Origin: Bacillus sp. Cs-700
Lineage (GTDB): Bacteria > Bacillota > Bacilli > Bacillales > Guptibacillaceae
Assembly (NCBI RefSeq): GCF_011082085.1
Contig: NZ_CP041063.1
Span: forward strand, 1,364,001 to 1,428,000
Length of the DNA: 64,000 nucleotides
Direction of reading: 5' to 3'
Below the pieces are notes generated by a model. It worked only from the letters and a program-made list of their open reading frames with translations. It was not told the origin of the DNA and did not search any database. This document shows, piece after piece, positions 7,897 through 16,651 of the stretch. The translations under genes and the position numbers were made by a program. The stretch's first letter is position 1. Every line of letters begins with the position of its first letter.

Positions 7897-9356
7897 TTTA
7901 TTACTTCTTCCTTCCTATCTTGAAAAGCTTCCTCTAAAATTGCTCCTCTACTATGCGATGGAATTGGAGCTCCAAGTAAATGTGCCACAGTCGGTGCAAC
8001 AGACGTAAGGCTATGTTTTTCTTCGACAATTTTTCCTTTAGCAATCGATGGGCCATTTAAGAAAAATGGCACGAACCGTTCCCCTTCATCAAGATGGCCG
8101 TGTCCCCCAATTCCATCTGCCTGTCCATGATCCGCGCACACAATCAAAGTTGTGTTTTCCATAAATCCATTTTCATGTAAGAAATGAACATAATCTTCTA
8201 CTAATTTATCCGCTTCTTCAATTTTTTGAATGTAATCATCATACAGTACACCTCTTGCATGTCCTGTTTGATCAGTACCAATGAGCTGTACAGTAAAGAA
8301 GTCAGGGTTTTTATCTAGCATAATCTGACGAGCACCCTCCATAATTTTCGTATCCGCCACATCATTGTTCATAACAGCTGTTACAGTATCAACATCATCA
8401 CCCATCGCATCAACAAGGTGAGCAATTCCGAGAAGCCTTCCTGTCTTTCCAACCTTTCGTAGTGAATCAAAAATCGTTTCTACTTTTACACCTAGATTCC
8501 AAACCATATTGGATTTGATACCGTGCTCAAGTGGATATGTACCTGTCATCATAGAAGAAAAGCAAACAACAGTACGAGCTGGATAAACAGTTTCCATTTG
8601 ACTGTATTCTGTCCCATTTTTCTTTAAAGAATCAAGGAAAGGCGTGTTCGCTTCCTGAAATCGTTCTTTCCGCATCCCATCAATCACGATCATAATGACG
8701 CGCTCGTTTGTAGGAGTAGATTTCACTGGTTTTGTGTAATCCGATTTCACCGCTGGTTTCCAGTCAAACAGGTAATGATGAAGGATAAAGCTAAACAACC
8801 ATATTCCTGCATAAAAGAAAGCAAGTGTTGTCCAATCAAGCGTACCTCTATTCGTGAGGGAAGTTTCAATAACCGCGGTCCAGATCGATAAAATCAACAA
8901 AAATTTAGGGAGCTGTTCTTGTGCGTTACCGCTCGTGGAATCACTATTCTTAAGTACCAACTTCCAGAAGCGAGTGAAGTTCAGCCAACTTGTCCCAATA
9001 CGAAGATGATAGTAGAACGTGCCCCAAAAAAAGACAGTAAAGAAAAAATAAAGACCGATCCCGAGCATAGCCGCTGATAAGGAGAACTGATCAAAAATCA
9101 ATAAATATCCTATGAGAGGAATCCACAAATAATTTCGTAAAAATAAAGGATAATCATAAACATAATAAAGTACGAGAAGCGGTAAGACAGCAATGAATCC
9201 TAGAAAAAACGCTCCCCAAAATGCGCCCGAAGTCCACTGCGTAATAAATAATAACAACATCGTCCCCGTTACAAAAATAGGGGTAAATGGTTTACCTTCA
9301 TTTAGAAGATTCCAGCATCTAGCTGCTATCTTTTCAAATCCTGAAGCTTGTTTCAT
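7893..9356 (-). CDS. Membrane protein with alkaline-phosphatase-superfamily (type I phosphodiesterase) domain
   Basis: A 487-residue protein with about six membrane segments in the first 195 residues, then a phosphodiesterase/nucleotide-pyrophosphatase fold. Visible metal and nucleophile motifs are VIDGMRKE, YPARTVVCFSS with the Thr nucleophile, GTDQTGHARG, CADHGQ and GGHGH. The domain topology resembles membrane phospho-group transferases and phosphodiesterases that act outside the membrane. The substrate is not evident; a lipid-linked phosphate made by its operon partners is a reasonable guess. It overlaps both neighbours by 4 nt and has AAAGGAG 8 nt before its ATG. Confidence 0.75.
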   Translation of the reverse strand: MKQASGFEKIAARCWNLLNEGKPFTPIFVTGTMLLLFITQWTSGAFWGAFFLGFIAVLPLLVLYYVYDYPLFLRNYLWIPLIGYLLIFDQFSLSAAMLGIGLYFFFTVFFWGTFYYHLRIGTSWLNFTRFWKLVLKNSDSTSGNAQEQLPKFLLILSIWTAVIETSLTNRGTLDWTTLAFFYAGIWLFSFILHHYLFDWKPAVKSDYTKPVKSTPTNERVIMIVIDGMRKERFQEANTPFLDSLKKNGTEYSQMETVYPARTVVCFSSMMTGTYPLEHGIKSNMVWNLGVKVETIFDSLRKVGKTGRLLGIAHLVDAMGDDVDTVTAVMNNDVADTKIMEGARQIMLDKNPDFFTVQLIGTDQTGHARGVLYDDYIQKIEEADKLVEDYVHFLHENGFMENTTLIVCADHGQADGIGGHGHLDEGERFVPFFLNGPSIAKGKIVEEKHSLTSVAPTVAHLLGAPIPSHSRGAILEEAFQDRKEEVIK

Positions 9357-10294
9357 GATGTTTCTCCTTTCTTTTTCATAAACGACCTCAACTCCTGAAA
9401 TCGAAGAGGGTAAAGATAAAAAGCAACTAAACCGGCGACAAAAGAATAAGCATATTTAAAAGCATGAGTAACAAGCGCAATTGAAAAGGCCTCTTCCCAT
9501 CCAATACCAACCTGATGAAGTGAGAAGCTCATCACACTTTCATAAGTGGCAAAACCACCAGGAGCAAGTTGGAACACCCCTGATCCAACTGATAAAGCGG
9601 TTACCCACATAGCGTCCAAATAGGCAAAGTGATGGTTAAAGCCAGCAACGGAATAAACGACGATTCCTTCAGCTATCCAGCTGAGACATGAAATGAGGAA
9701 GATAAGAACCATGTAAGGCGAGTTTACTAGTTTCTTCATCATAGCGATCTGTTTGTACAAAAAACCCGCATTAGCTTTCTTTCTTACATACAGGATAAGA
9801 ATTAATACGCTCACTAAACAGAGAGTTATCATTCCTAATAAAAACGTTGTACTAACCGTAATCCCAAAAAGTTCTGCACCAATCATGGCAAAAATACCAA
9901 GCCAGAAAAGATCAATCGCACGTAGGATGACGACAGATTGAATTGAAGTTGACCACTGTCCTTTTTGTTTATGCGCAAGAACCCCCATTCGTACAGCTTC
10001 TCCTCCCTTAAACGGTAAAAGGTGGTTAAAAAACAAGCTGTAAAAGATTCCTGCCAAATAAACTCTCATGGAAATGGTTCTGTCAACAAGTAACCTCCAA
10101 CATAACCCCCGTAATAAAAAAGAGCATGTATACCCGATAACCATTGAAAACAACAAGCCCGGGTTGCTGATTAACTCTTTAGTAAGGGTGGTTAGCGTAG
10201 CAATATTAAATTCATTTAACAGTAGAAATGCAAAGAGAGAAATTAGTAATAAGCCAAATACCCATTTTATTACTCGTGATAGCTTTTTGCCCAT
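9353..10294 (-). CDS. UPF0104/YbhN-family membrane protein, putative lipid flippase
   Basis: A 313-residue integral membrane protein with about eight helices, matching the membrane domain shared by AglD/MprF-like and UPF0104 proteins. Typical signatures are FFNHLLPFKGGEAVRMGVL and APGGFATYESVMSF. Family members are proposed to move lipids or lipid-linked sugars across the membrane. Its start lies 25 nt inside the epimerase gene and its end overlaps the next gene by 4 nt, which ties it to the glycosylation operon. Transport of polyprenyl-phosphate sugar is an inference from this context. Confidence 0.75.
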   Translation of the reverse strand: MGKKLSRVIKWVFGLLLISLFAFLLLNEFNIATLTTLTKELISNPGLLFSMVIGYTCSFLLRGLCWRLLVDRTISMRVYLAGIFYSLFFNHLLPFKGGEAVRMGVLAHKQKGQWSTSIQSVVILRAIDLFWLGIFAMIGAELFGITVSTTFLLGMITLCLVSVLILILYVRKKANAGFLYKQIAMMKKLVNSPYMVLIFLISCLSWIAEGIVVYSVAGFNHHFAYLDAMWVTALSVGSGVFQLAPGGFATYESVMSFSLHQVGIGWEEAFSIALVTHAFKYAYSFVAGLVAFYLYPLRFQELRSFMKKKGETS

Positions 10295-11214
10295 TCAATT
10301 GTCCTTCTTATCCCTTCTTCAAAGGTTACTTCAGGAGAATATCCCAGTTCATTTCGTGCCTTACTAATATCTCCCCACGTATGTCGAACATCTCCTCGCC
10401 GAAACGTATCTTCTCTCACCTTCGCACTTGGAAAATAATGAGTAAGCAATTGGATCAACTCTGAGAGATGTACAGGTGATCCCGAACCTAAATTATAAAC
10501 TTCAGATAAACCGTCCTGCTTAAAGGCTAACGTTATGCCCTGAATAATATCATCAATATAAGTGAAATCTCTTGATTGCTCACGATCATACACGGTGATC
10601 TCCTCGCCTTTTATCAACTTCTCAATAAAGAGAGGAATCGCCATGTCTGGACGCCCCCACGGTCCATATACGGTAAAGAATCGCAGTATCGTTAACTTAA
10701 AGCCATAGAGCGATTGATAAGCATGACAAAACGATTCTGCTCCTGCCTTCGCCGCTGCATAAGGTGATTTCACCTTCCCACTTGCTTGCTCTTCCTTCAC
10801 TGGACCCTCTTCTCGACTTCCATATACTGAAGAAGATGATCCGAACAAAACATGAGGTATACCGGTTTCACCAGCTGCACTTAAAACATTAACGACTACT
10901 TTGATATCCTGATCGATATAATCTAATGGATTTTTTAATGAATATTGTACTCCAGGAAGGGCAGCAAGATGAATCACTTTATCATAAGTGTAGGCTTGGA
11001 AATGAGCCAATGTTTGATCAGCATCTAACAAATCAAACCTATGTACACTTATAGGTCCATTTTTCTTAATTTCCTCTATATGTTCTACCTTTCGCTCTAC
11101 ATGATAATATGATGAAAAATGATCAATTAGCGACACATCATGACCAGCTTTTAAGAGCGTTTTTGCAAGACTACTACCTATAAATCCTGCCCCTCCAGTA
11201 ATTAATACCTTCAT
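10270..11214 (-). CDS. NAD-dependent nucleotide-sugar epimerase
   Basis: An extended short-chain dehydrogenase of 314 residues. It has the Rossmann motif GGAGFIGSSLAK near the N-terminus, an SSSSVYG segment, the catalytic YAAAK and the sugar-binding RFFTVYGPWGRPDMA segment. This pattern is common in UDP-glucuronate and UDP-glucose 4-epimerases. The ATG at 11214 is used because it begins directly with MKVLITGG and has GGGAG 8 nt upstream; a longer reading frame from 11250 adds 12 residues without family support. It is the first gene of the operon and supplies the nucleotide sugar. Confidence 0.83.
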   Translation of the reverse strand: MKVLITGGAGFIGSSLAKTLLKAGHDVSLIDHFSSYYHVERKVEHIEEIKKNGPISVHRFDLLDADQTLAHFQAYTYDKVIHLAALPGVQYSLKNPLDYIDQDIKVVVNVLSAAGETGIPHVLFGSSSSVYGSREEGPVKEEQASGKVKSPYAAAKAGAESFCHAYQSLYGFKLTILRFFTVYGPWGRPDMAIPLFIEKLIKGEEITVYDREQSRDFTYIDDIIQGITLAFKQDGLSEVYNLGSGSPVHLSELIQLLTHYFPSAKVREDTFRRGDVRHTWGDISKARNELGYSPEVTFEEGIRRTIEWAKSYHE

Positions 11215-11265
11215 ACTATGCACTCCCGCTATACACTTCAATCTATACAAAACTTAATAACAAGA

Positions 11266-11292
11266 GAAATGGCCGCAATTAGCGGCCATTTC
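11266..11292 (-). terminator. Hairpin after the iron-related lipoprotein gene
   Basis: An 11-bp perfect stem (11266-11276 with 11282-11292) lies 9 nt after the stop codon. The minus-strand tail is only moderately T-rich, so termination may be partial and some read-through into the glycosylation operon is possible. Confidence 0.6.
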
Positions 11293-11301
11293 AATCAAAA
11301 A

Positions 11302-12504
11302 CTATTCTACTACACTTTCTAGTGTGGTCAAAATTTGTTCACTTAGTTTATTTGCCTTTTCAGCTTCGTTATTTGACACAGCATCAAACCAACTTTGTGC
11401 GTCTTCGTAAACGGCATTTGTCTCTTCTTCACCTAGTGTTTCCATTAATGGCATTTCGATAGCTTTTAAGAAAACATTGGCTTCCATAGCGGCCTCTTTT
11501 CCTTCAGAAAGGTTGTTTTCATCTAATTCAGCTACTTTTTCATGATAGCCTTTAATTTTTCCAGCAAATGCTTTTTCGAACAAGTTAGATACTTCATCCG
11601 CTTTAATGGCTTCTGGATCATTGCTAATATCGAATAGCTCGCTTAACTTCTGTGCAGCTTCTTCATCTCCGCCTGAGAGAGATCCTTTAATAGCTTGATA
11701 AAATCCAAGTGCTTCCGTTTGCATAATTTGAAGCTCTTCTGTTTCACCAGAGTTTACGGCTTCTTCAATTTTCTCAGCATAAGAATTCGCCGCCAAGTAG
11801 TAGCTCTTATAAATTGATTTATCAGTTACCTGCTTTGTAACAGCAAAGCTTTCCATATCTCCTTCAGAAAGAGCGTCTTCCTGTGCTGAAAGACCATTAT
11901 TGATGTTTTCTACAAGACTAGAATCTCCTTCAAGTTCATAATAGGAGTCTCGTTTTTCTGCAGTAGGAACGAATACTTTCTCAGTAAGTAATTTTACTTC
12001 TTCAAAATGAAGCATCGCTTCTTCATCTTTTTTCGCGTCCTTCGCATCAATTACTGCTTGTTGAAGAGACTTTTGTTTCTGATAAAAGTATGACTGTGTG
12101 CCTTTATCAATCATTTGTCGCGCAACGTTTTGATCAAGCTCACCTGATTTACCCGCTTGTATACCCGTCGTGATAAAGGTATCAAATTCATTATCGATTT
12201 CATTCACAGCGCTTTTCAATTCGCTTGAGTAGGTCGATTCAATAAGGTCCCAGTCCACTTCTTCGTTTTCTTTCATTTTGTTCAGCTCATCCAACATCTT
12301 TTGATACGCTTCCACCTGCTTTGTAGTAACAGCGTTTTCAATCGTCATATCATTTGATTGAGTTTCAGATGATTGTGAAGCGGAATTTGTTTGTTCCTGA
12401 GAATTGCTACCTGTATTCGCAGCATTTTCAGAATCATTCCCACATGCAGCGAGGACCGTAGCTGCAAGCGTAATAGAAGTAAATAGCATCGTTGATTTTT
12501 TCAT
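11302..12504 (-). CDS. Fur-linked lipoprotein with repeated helical domains
   Basis: The product from the ATG at 12504 (AAGGAG upstream) has 400 residues. It has a lipoprotein signal with lipobox VLAAC and lipidated Cys21, then a Ser/Gln/Asn-rich linker (about 22-55) and an acidic all-helical body. Three segments share one layout: an aromatic residue, a helix, an acidic turn and a second helix (about 130-185, 225-285, 303-370). Residues FLKAIEMPL and YQAIKGSL occupy equal places. The promoter carries a Fur-like box. I do not recognise a named family; the body resembles the ectodomain at 6297-7058 in style. Iron binding on the outer membrane face is inferred. Confidence 0.6.
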   Translation of the reverse strand: MKKSTMLFTSITLAATVLAACGNDSENAANTGSNSQEQTNSASQSSETQSNDMTIENAVTTKQVEAYQKMLDELNKMKENEEVDWDLIESTYSSELKSAVNEIDNEFDTFITTGIQAGKSGELDQNVARQMIDKGTQSYFYQKQKSLQQAVIDAKDAKKDEEAMLHFEEVKLLTEKVFVPTAEKRDSYYELEGDSSLVENINNGLSAQEDALSEGDMESFAVTKQVTDKSIYKSYYLAANSYAEKIEEAVNSGETEELQIMQTEALGFYQAIKGSLSGGDEEAAQKLSELFDISNDPEAIKADEVSNLFEKAFAGKIKGYHEKVAELDENNLSEGKEAAMEANVFLKAIEMPLMETLGEEETNAVYEDAQSWFDAVSNNEAEKANKLSEQILTTLESVVE

Positions 12505-12544
12505 TATGTAAAACTCCTTTTCGTCAGGTCGTTTATCCAAGATG

Positions 12545-12573
12545 ATTATATCGAGAACGATTATCAGTGTCAA
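12545..12573 (-). promoter_or_regulatory. Strong promoter with Fur-like box in its spacer
   Basis: Consensus -35 TTGACA (12568-12573) and consensus -10 TATAAT (12545-12550) are 17 nt apart. TGATAATCGTTCTCG (12552-12566) fills the spacer and fits the Fur pattern TGANAATNATTNTCA at all but two of its fixed positions. Fur bound there would block polymerase directly. Confidence 0.8.
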
Positions 12574-12597
12574 TAGCATTTCTCTTGTAGACCCCAC

Positions 12598-12637
12598 AAA
12601 AAAGCATTCGAATCTGATTTACAGATTCGAATGCTTT
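12598..12637 (-). terminator. Terminator of trxA
   Basis: A 16-bp perfect stem (12601-12616 with 12622-12637), a 5-nt loop and six T on the minus strand. Confidence 0.92.
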
Positions 12638-12649
12638 GATCATTTTTCC

Positions 12650-12961
12650 TTATTGATGCTTAGAAAGTGTTTGTGCAAGTGCTTCTTTTGGTTGGAAGCC
12701 GACAACCTGGTCAACAACCTCACCATTTTTGAAAACGAGAAGCGTTGGGATGCTCATTACACCAAATTTGCTTGCTGTTTCCTGATTTTCATCAACGTCA
12801 AGTTTTACTACTTTCACGTCGCTCATTTCAGCGTCAAGCTCTTCTAGTACAGGAGCGATCATTTTACAAGGGCCACACCATGGTGCCCAGAAGTCTGCAA
12901 GAACGAGACCTTCACTTGTTTCTTGTGCAAAACTTTGATCTGTTGCGTGTACGATAGCCAT
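12650..12961 (-). CDS. trxA: Thioredoxin
   Basis: A 103-residue cytosolic dithiol-disulfide reductant for ribonucleotide reductase, peroxidases and other proteins. It has the redox site WCGPC (28-32), the cis-proline segment MSIPTLL and a start ([11 protein letters not shown]) close to B. subtilis TrxA. AAGGAGGAAG lies upstream of the ATG. It is a single-gene unit between the etf operon and the accessory island. Confidence 0.97.
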   Translation of the reverse strand: MAIVHATDQSFAQETSEGLVLADFWAPWCGPCKMIAPVLEELDAEMSDVKVVKLDVDENQETASKFGVMSIPTLLVFKNGEVVDQVVGFQPKEALAQTLSKHQ

Positions 12962-13182
12962 ACTGTATCTTCCTCCTTAAACATTTATCACTTGAGAATA
13001 CCAGGTTAAGGCCGGTTGCCTCAGTGTGCTCTGCCATCTTGATATTTCATCAACTGGCACAAAATGAGTATATCATTAATCGTCTTTCTGATTCCATTGT
13101 TTTGACTTACATTCATTCTTCCCTATCTTTTAGAGAATAAAACGCTCCCACTAAAAACACGATTCTTAAATAATTTCATCAA

Positions 13183-13209
13183 AAAAGCGAGCTGTATTAG
13201 CTCGCTTTT
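13183..13209 (-). terminator. Terminator of the fad-etf operon
   Basis: An 11-bp stem (13183-13193 with 13199-13209) with T run on the minus strand, just after etfA. Confidence 0.9.
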
Positions 13210-13212
13210 ATC

Positions 13213-14190
13213 TTAGCTTGTTTGTAAAACTTTTTTGAATTCCTGTGTCAGAAGTGGCACCACTTCAAACAAATCTCCAACAATTCCATAGTCAGCTACA
13301 CTGAAAATGCTTGCTTCAGGATCTTTATTAATCGCTACAATTACTTTTGAGTTAGACATACCTGCTAAGTGTTGGATCGCCCCAGATATTCCACAAGCAA
13401 TGTAAAGATCTGGCGTTACCACTTTACCTGTTTGCCCAATTTGAAGCGAGTAATCACAATAATCAGCATCACAAGCGCCGCGGGATGCCCCTACAGCAGC
13501 ACCGAGAAGATCTGCAAGTTCCTGTAGCGGTTCAAATCCTTCTTCACTTTTAACGCCTCGACCGCCAGCTACAATTACTTTGGCTTCTGAGAGGTCGACA
13601 CCAGAAGTCGACTTACGAACAACATCCTTCACAATCGTACGGAGGTCTTTGATCTCTACGTTTTCTTCAAAAACTTCTCCGGAACGTGATGCATCAATCT
13701 CAAGAGCAGCAATATTATTCGGACGAATTGTAGCAAGAATAATACCTTCTTTTACTTTTTTCTTTTCGAATGCTTTACCCGAATAAATTGGTCGTGTAAA
13801 GACTACTGCTTCTCCATCAAGTTCAATACCAGTAGCATCTGAGACAAGACCAGCATCAAGCTTACTTGCAAGTCGTGGCGCCAAATCTTTCCCCATTGAT
13901 GTATGTGGCATTAAAATAGCATCAGGATCGATGCTCTCAACGATCTGCAAAAATGCTTGACCATATCCATCACTTGTATAATTTTTTAGTTTTTCATCTT
14001 CCACTTTAATGACACGGTCCGCTCCGTAATGAAAAAGTTGATCTGTTAAAGAGCTCACATTTTCTCCAGCAATGGCTGCAATCACTTCTCCACCGGCTGC
14101 AATTTCTTTCCCTGCACCAATTGCTTCAAATGAAACATTTCGTAATTCATTGTCACGCGCTTCTGCAAATACGAGAACTTTTTTGGCCAT
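13213..14190 (-). CDS. etfA: Electron transfer flavoprotein alpha subunit
   Basis: Binds FAD and passes electrons from acyl-CoA dehydrogenases toward the quinone pool. The 325-residue product has the C-terminal FAD domain with VGASRGACDADYC, QIGQTGKVVTPDLYIACGIS and GAIQHLAGM. GGAGGGG precedes the ATG. It lies 13 nt after etfB and is the last gene of the fadR-fadB-etfB-etfA unit, which gives it a role in fatty-acid beta-oxidation. Confidence 0.96.
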   Translation of the reverse strand: MAKKVLVFAEARDNELRNVSFEAIGAGKEIAAGGEVIAAIAGENVSSLTDQLFHYGADRVIKVEDEKLKNYTSDGYGQAFLQIVESIDPDAILMPHTSMGKDLAPRLASKLDAGLVSDATGIELDGEAVVFTRPIYSGKAFEKKKVKEGIILATIRPNNIAALEIDASRSGEVFEENVEIKDLRTIVKDVVRKSTSGVDLSEAKVIVAGGRGVKSEEGFEPLQELADLLGAAVGASRGACDADYCDYSLQIGQTGKVVTPDLYIACGISGAIQHLAGMSNSKVIVAINKDPEASIFSVADYGIVGDLFEVVPLLTQEFKKVLQTS

Positions 14191-14203
14191 GGTTGATCCC
14201 CTC

Positions 14204-14974
14204 CTATATAACTTTCGCTTCCTGGCGAAGTAATTTCACTAATTCTTCCACTTGGTCTCCAATTTCACCTTCAAGTACTTTTCCAGCTTCTTTTTTAGGT
14301 GGCAAATAGACTTCAATTGTTTCTGTTTTAGCTTCAATTTCATCCTCATCAACATCTAGGTCATCATAATCAATTTCTTCTAGAGGCTTCTTCTTTGCTT
14401 TCATGATCCCTGGGAGCGATGGATAACGCGGTTCATTTAGCCCCTGCTGAGCTGTAACAAGCAATGGGAGTTGCGCTTCAACAACTTCCATGTCCCCTTC
14501 TACATCACGTTCCATTGTAGCCGTTGTTCCATCAATATCGAGTTTCGTAATTGTGGTTACGTAAGCGATTCCAAGTTTTTCAGCAAGACGTGGACCGATT
14601 TGACCCGTGCTGTTGTCGTTTGATACATTTCCGCCAAGAATAATATCGTATTCTTTATCCTCAAAATAAGCGGCAAGAAGGGCGGTCGTTGTATACTGAT
14701 CGCTTTCATCAAGATCTTCATTGTTAATGAGGACAGCTTTATCTGCGCCCATTGCTAGAGCTGTACGTAGCTCTTTTTCAACTTCTTCATCCCCAATGCT
14801 AACCACTGTTACTTCTCCACCATGATCGTCGCGTAGTTGAATCGCTTCTTCTATCGCATACTCATCATATGGATTGATGATAAATTCAACGCCTTCTTCA
14901 CTAATTTTCCCATTTTCAATAACGATTTTTTCCTCTGTATCAAATGTTCTTTTCATAATGACATAAATGTTCAT
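14204..14974 (-). CDS. etfB: Electron transfer flavoprotein beta subunit
   Basis: Partner of EtfA; family members bind AMP and provide the recognition loop for dehydrogenases. The 256-residue product begins MNIYVIMKRTFDTEEKI and contains a RDDHGGEVTVVSIG region and the signature VEAQLPLLVTAQQGLNEPRYPSL, cut here in family terms as the conserved Etf-beta segment LNEPRYPSLPGIMKA. Length is standard. GGGAGGGATAA lies before the ATG. Confidence 0.96.
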   Translation of the reverse strand: MNIYVIMKRTFDTEEKIVIENGKISEEGVEFIINPYDEYAIEEAIQLRDDHGGEVTVVSIGDEEVEKELRTALAMGADKAVLINNEDLDESDQYTTTALLAAYFEDKEYDIILGGNVSNDNSTGQIGPRLAEKLGIAYVTTITKLDIDGTTATMERDVEGDMEVVEAQLPLLVTAQQGLNEPRYPSLPGIMKAKKKPLEEIDYDDLDVDEDEIEAKTETIEVYLPPKKEAGKVLEGEIGDQVEELVKLLRQEAKVI

Positions 14975-15003
14975 ATCTTTATCCCTCCCTGAAATAATTC
15001 ACC

Positions 15004-15777
15004 TTATTTATCTTGAAAGTTTGGCTGACGCTTCTCGATGAACGCTTGAATTCCTTCTTGTCCATCTTCTGAAGCGAATGCCTTTCCAAAATACTCTCGT
15101 TCTTTTTGAACGCCTTCATCAAATTTTTCTGTTTTTGAATACGTAAGCAGTTTAAGAGCATAGCTTACTGCTACAGCGCTTTTCTTAGCAATTTTTTCAG
15201 CGAATTCTTTCGCTTTAGGTAAAAGGTCTTCCTCGCTATATACCTGATTCGCTAAGCCAAGTTCTAATGCCTCTCGTCCTGAGATGGGTTCACTCGTTAG
15301 TAGCATTTCAGTGGCTTTTGCTTTTCCAACTAACGCGGGCAGTCGTTGTGTACCTGCAAATCCAGGGACTAAACCTAGCTGCAGCTCAGGCAGACCTAGC
15401 TTAGCATCTTCTGTTACGAAGCGAATATGACATGCCATTGCTAGTTCTAGCCCTCCTCCAAGCGCAGCACCATGAATAGCAGCGACAATCGGTTTTGAGA
15501 ACGCTTCCATTTTGTCGAATAATTGTTGCCCATAGCTACCTAGATCCGCAAAGCCTTCTTCAGTGCTAACCGTTGTAAATTCTTTAATATCAGCACCTGC
15601 TGAGAAAAACCTACCTTCACCAGAAATCAAAATCACCTTTGTCTTAGGGTCGTCTTCAATTAGAGTGAACGCCTCCGACAATTCACGCAAAACGTCCGAA
15701 GCCACAGCGTTAGCTGGAGGACGATTCAACGTAATGTGTGCTACTTTGTTTTCATTCGAAATGTTAATGAACTCCAC
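15004..15777 (-). CDS. fadB: Enoyl-CoA hydratase
   Basis: Hydrates 2-enoyl-CoA in the beta-oxidation cycle. The 257-residue crotonase-fold protein shows the oxyanion-hole segment SGEGRFFSAGADIKEF, the HGAALGGGLELAMACH motif and the catalytic LPELQLGLVPGFAG region with both expected Glu residues. Translation starts at GTG (15777), with AGGAG 7 nt upstream. The gene sits between fadR and etfB, as in B. subtilis. Confidence 0.93.
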   Translation of the reverse strand: MEFINISNENKVAHITLNRPPANAVASDVLRELSEAFTLIEDDPKTKVILISGEGRFFSAGADIKEFTTVSTEEGFADLGSYGQQLFDKMEAFSKPIVAAIHGAALGGGLELAMACHIRFVTEDAKLGLPELQLGLVPGFAGTQRLPALVGKAKATEMLLTSEPISGREALELGLANQVYSEEDLLPKAKEFAEKIAKKSAVAVSYALKLLTYSKTEKFDEGVQKEREYFGKAFASEDGQEGIQAFIEKRQPNFQDK

Positions 15778-15802
15778 TTCTCCACTCCTCTCAGAACTTT
15801 AC

Positions 15803-15824
15803 TATCCCGGTCGAAGCCGGGATA
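15803..15824 (-). other. Intercistronic hairpin between fadR and fadB
   Basis: An 8-bp perfect stem (15803-15810 with 15817-15824) without a T run. It may be an RNA processing or stability element rather than a terminator. Confidence 0.5.
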
Positions 15825-15829
15825 TCTAT

Positions 15830-16423
15830 TTATTTGCTTAAGCCGTTAATTAAAAGGTGATGAAGCGGCTTAGCAAGTGGTTCCAATTCGAACTTGTGGT
15901 CTTTCATAACCCAGTTTGTGACGGTTTCATCAAGTGTTCCAAAGATCATTTGTCTAGCGAGGCGAATATCTAATTCCTCTATAAATAATCCTGACTTAAT
16001 CCCCTCATGCAAGATGTGATCCACAAGCGTTAAGTATTTTTTTAATACTTCGCCGATTTGTGCGCGAAGTGCTTTGTTCGTTTGTCTTAATTCTAACTGA
16101 GTTACAATTGCAAGTTCATAGTCAGAACCAAGGTGTTTGAAATGCATATCGATCAGCGTAAACAATTTATCCATTGCATTCTCTTTTTTTGCAATTTGTT
16201 CTTCTGTCTTATCGATAAAGCTTCCCATTTTTTTCTGAAATAACGAAATGAGCAGATCTTCTTTATTTTTAAAATAAAGATAAATCGTACCGTCTGCCAC
16301 TCCAGCTTCACGCGCTATTTTAGATACCTGCGCCTGGTGATACCCATTCTGGGCAATGACTACAACGGCTGCATCAATAATCTTATCGTATTTCGGACCC
16401 CTTTTTTTCCCCTTTTCTACCAT
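15830..16423 (-). CDS. fadR: TetR-family repressor of fatty-acid oxidation
   Basis: A 197-residue regulator with an N-terminal TetR helix-turn-helix (KYDKIIDAAVVVIAQNGYHQ, then REAGVADGTIYLYFKNKEDL) and an acyl-CoA-binding helical C-terminus. In B. subtilis FadR (YsiA) represses the fad/etf genes until long-chain acyl-CoA appears. The ATG at 16423 has AAGGAG 8 nt upstream; a longer frame from 16480 would run through the operator. A perfect FadR-type palindrome overlaps the transcription start, so it is probably autoregulated and controls the operon it heads. Confidence 0.93.
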   Translation of the reverse strand: MVEKGKKRGPKYDKIIDAAVVVIAQNGYHQAQVSKIAREAGVADGTIYLYFKNKEDLLISLFQKKMGSFIDKTEEQIAKKENAMDKLFTLIDMHFKHLGSDYELAIVTQLELRQTNKALRAQIGEVLKKYLTLVDHILHEGIKSGLFIEELDIRLARQMIFGTLDETVTNWVMKDHKFELEPLAKPLHHLLINGLSK

Positions 16424-16465
16424 ATGAAGTTCTCCTTTATTCTTTATCCGGCACTCACATAAAAA

Positions 16466-16483
16466 TGAATGAGTGTTCATTCA
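16466..16483 (-). promoter_or_regulatory. FadR operator
   Basis: TGAATGAGTGTTCATTCA has perfect 7-bp arms around 4 nt and matches the B. subtilis FadR box TGAATGANTANTCATTCA closely. It begins 8 nt downstream of the -10 element. Confidence 0.9.
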
Positions 16484-16490
16484 TAATCTT

Positions 16491-16520
16491 ATTGTAGCGA
16501 TATGACCACAACATTGTCAA
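16491..16520 (-). promoter_or_regulatory. Promoter of the fadR-fadB-etfB-etfA operon
   Basis: Consensus -35 TTGACA (16515-16520) and -10 TACAAT (16491-16496), 18 nt apart. Confidence 0.85.
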
Positions 16521-16651
16521 CATTAGATTTCTGAACGAGCGCTCGGTTGGAATCAGGAGCTTTTTCGCAAGTCAATCATACCACAAAAAAGCAGAAATGT
16601 GCGAATTTTTCCAGAATAATCGTAACTTTTTCTATCATTCTAAGGATATAG

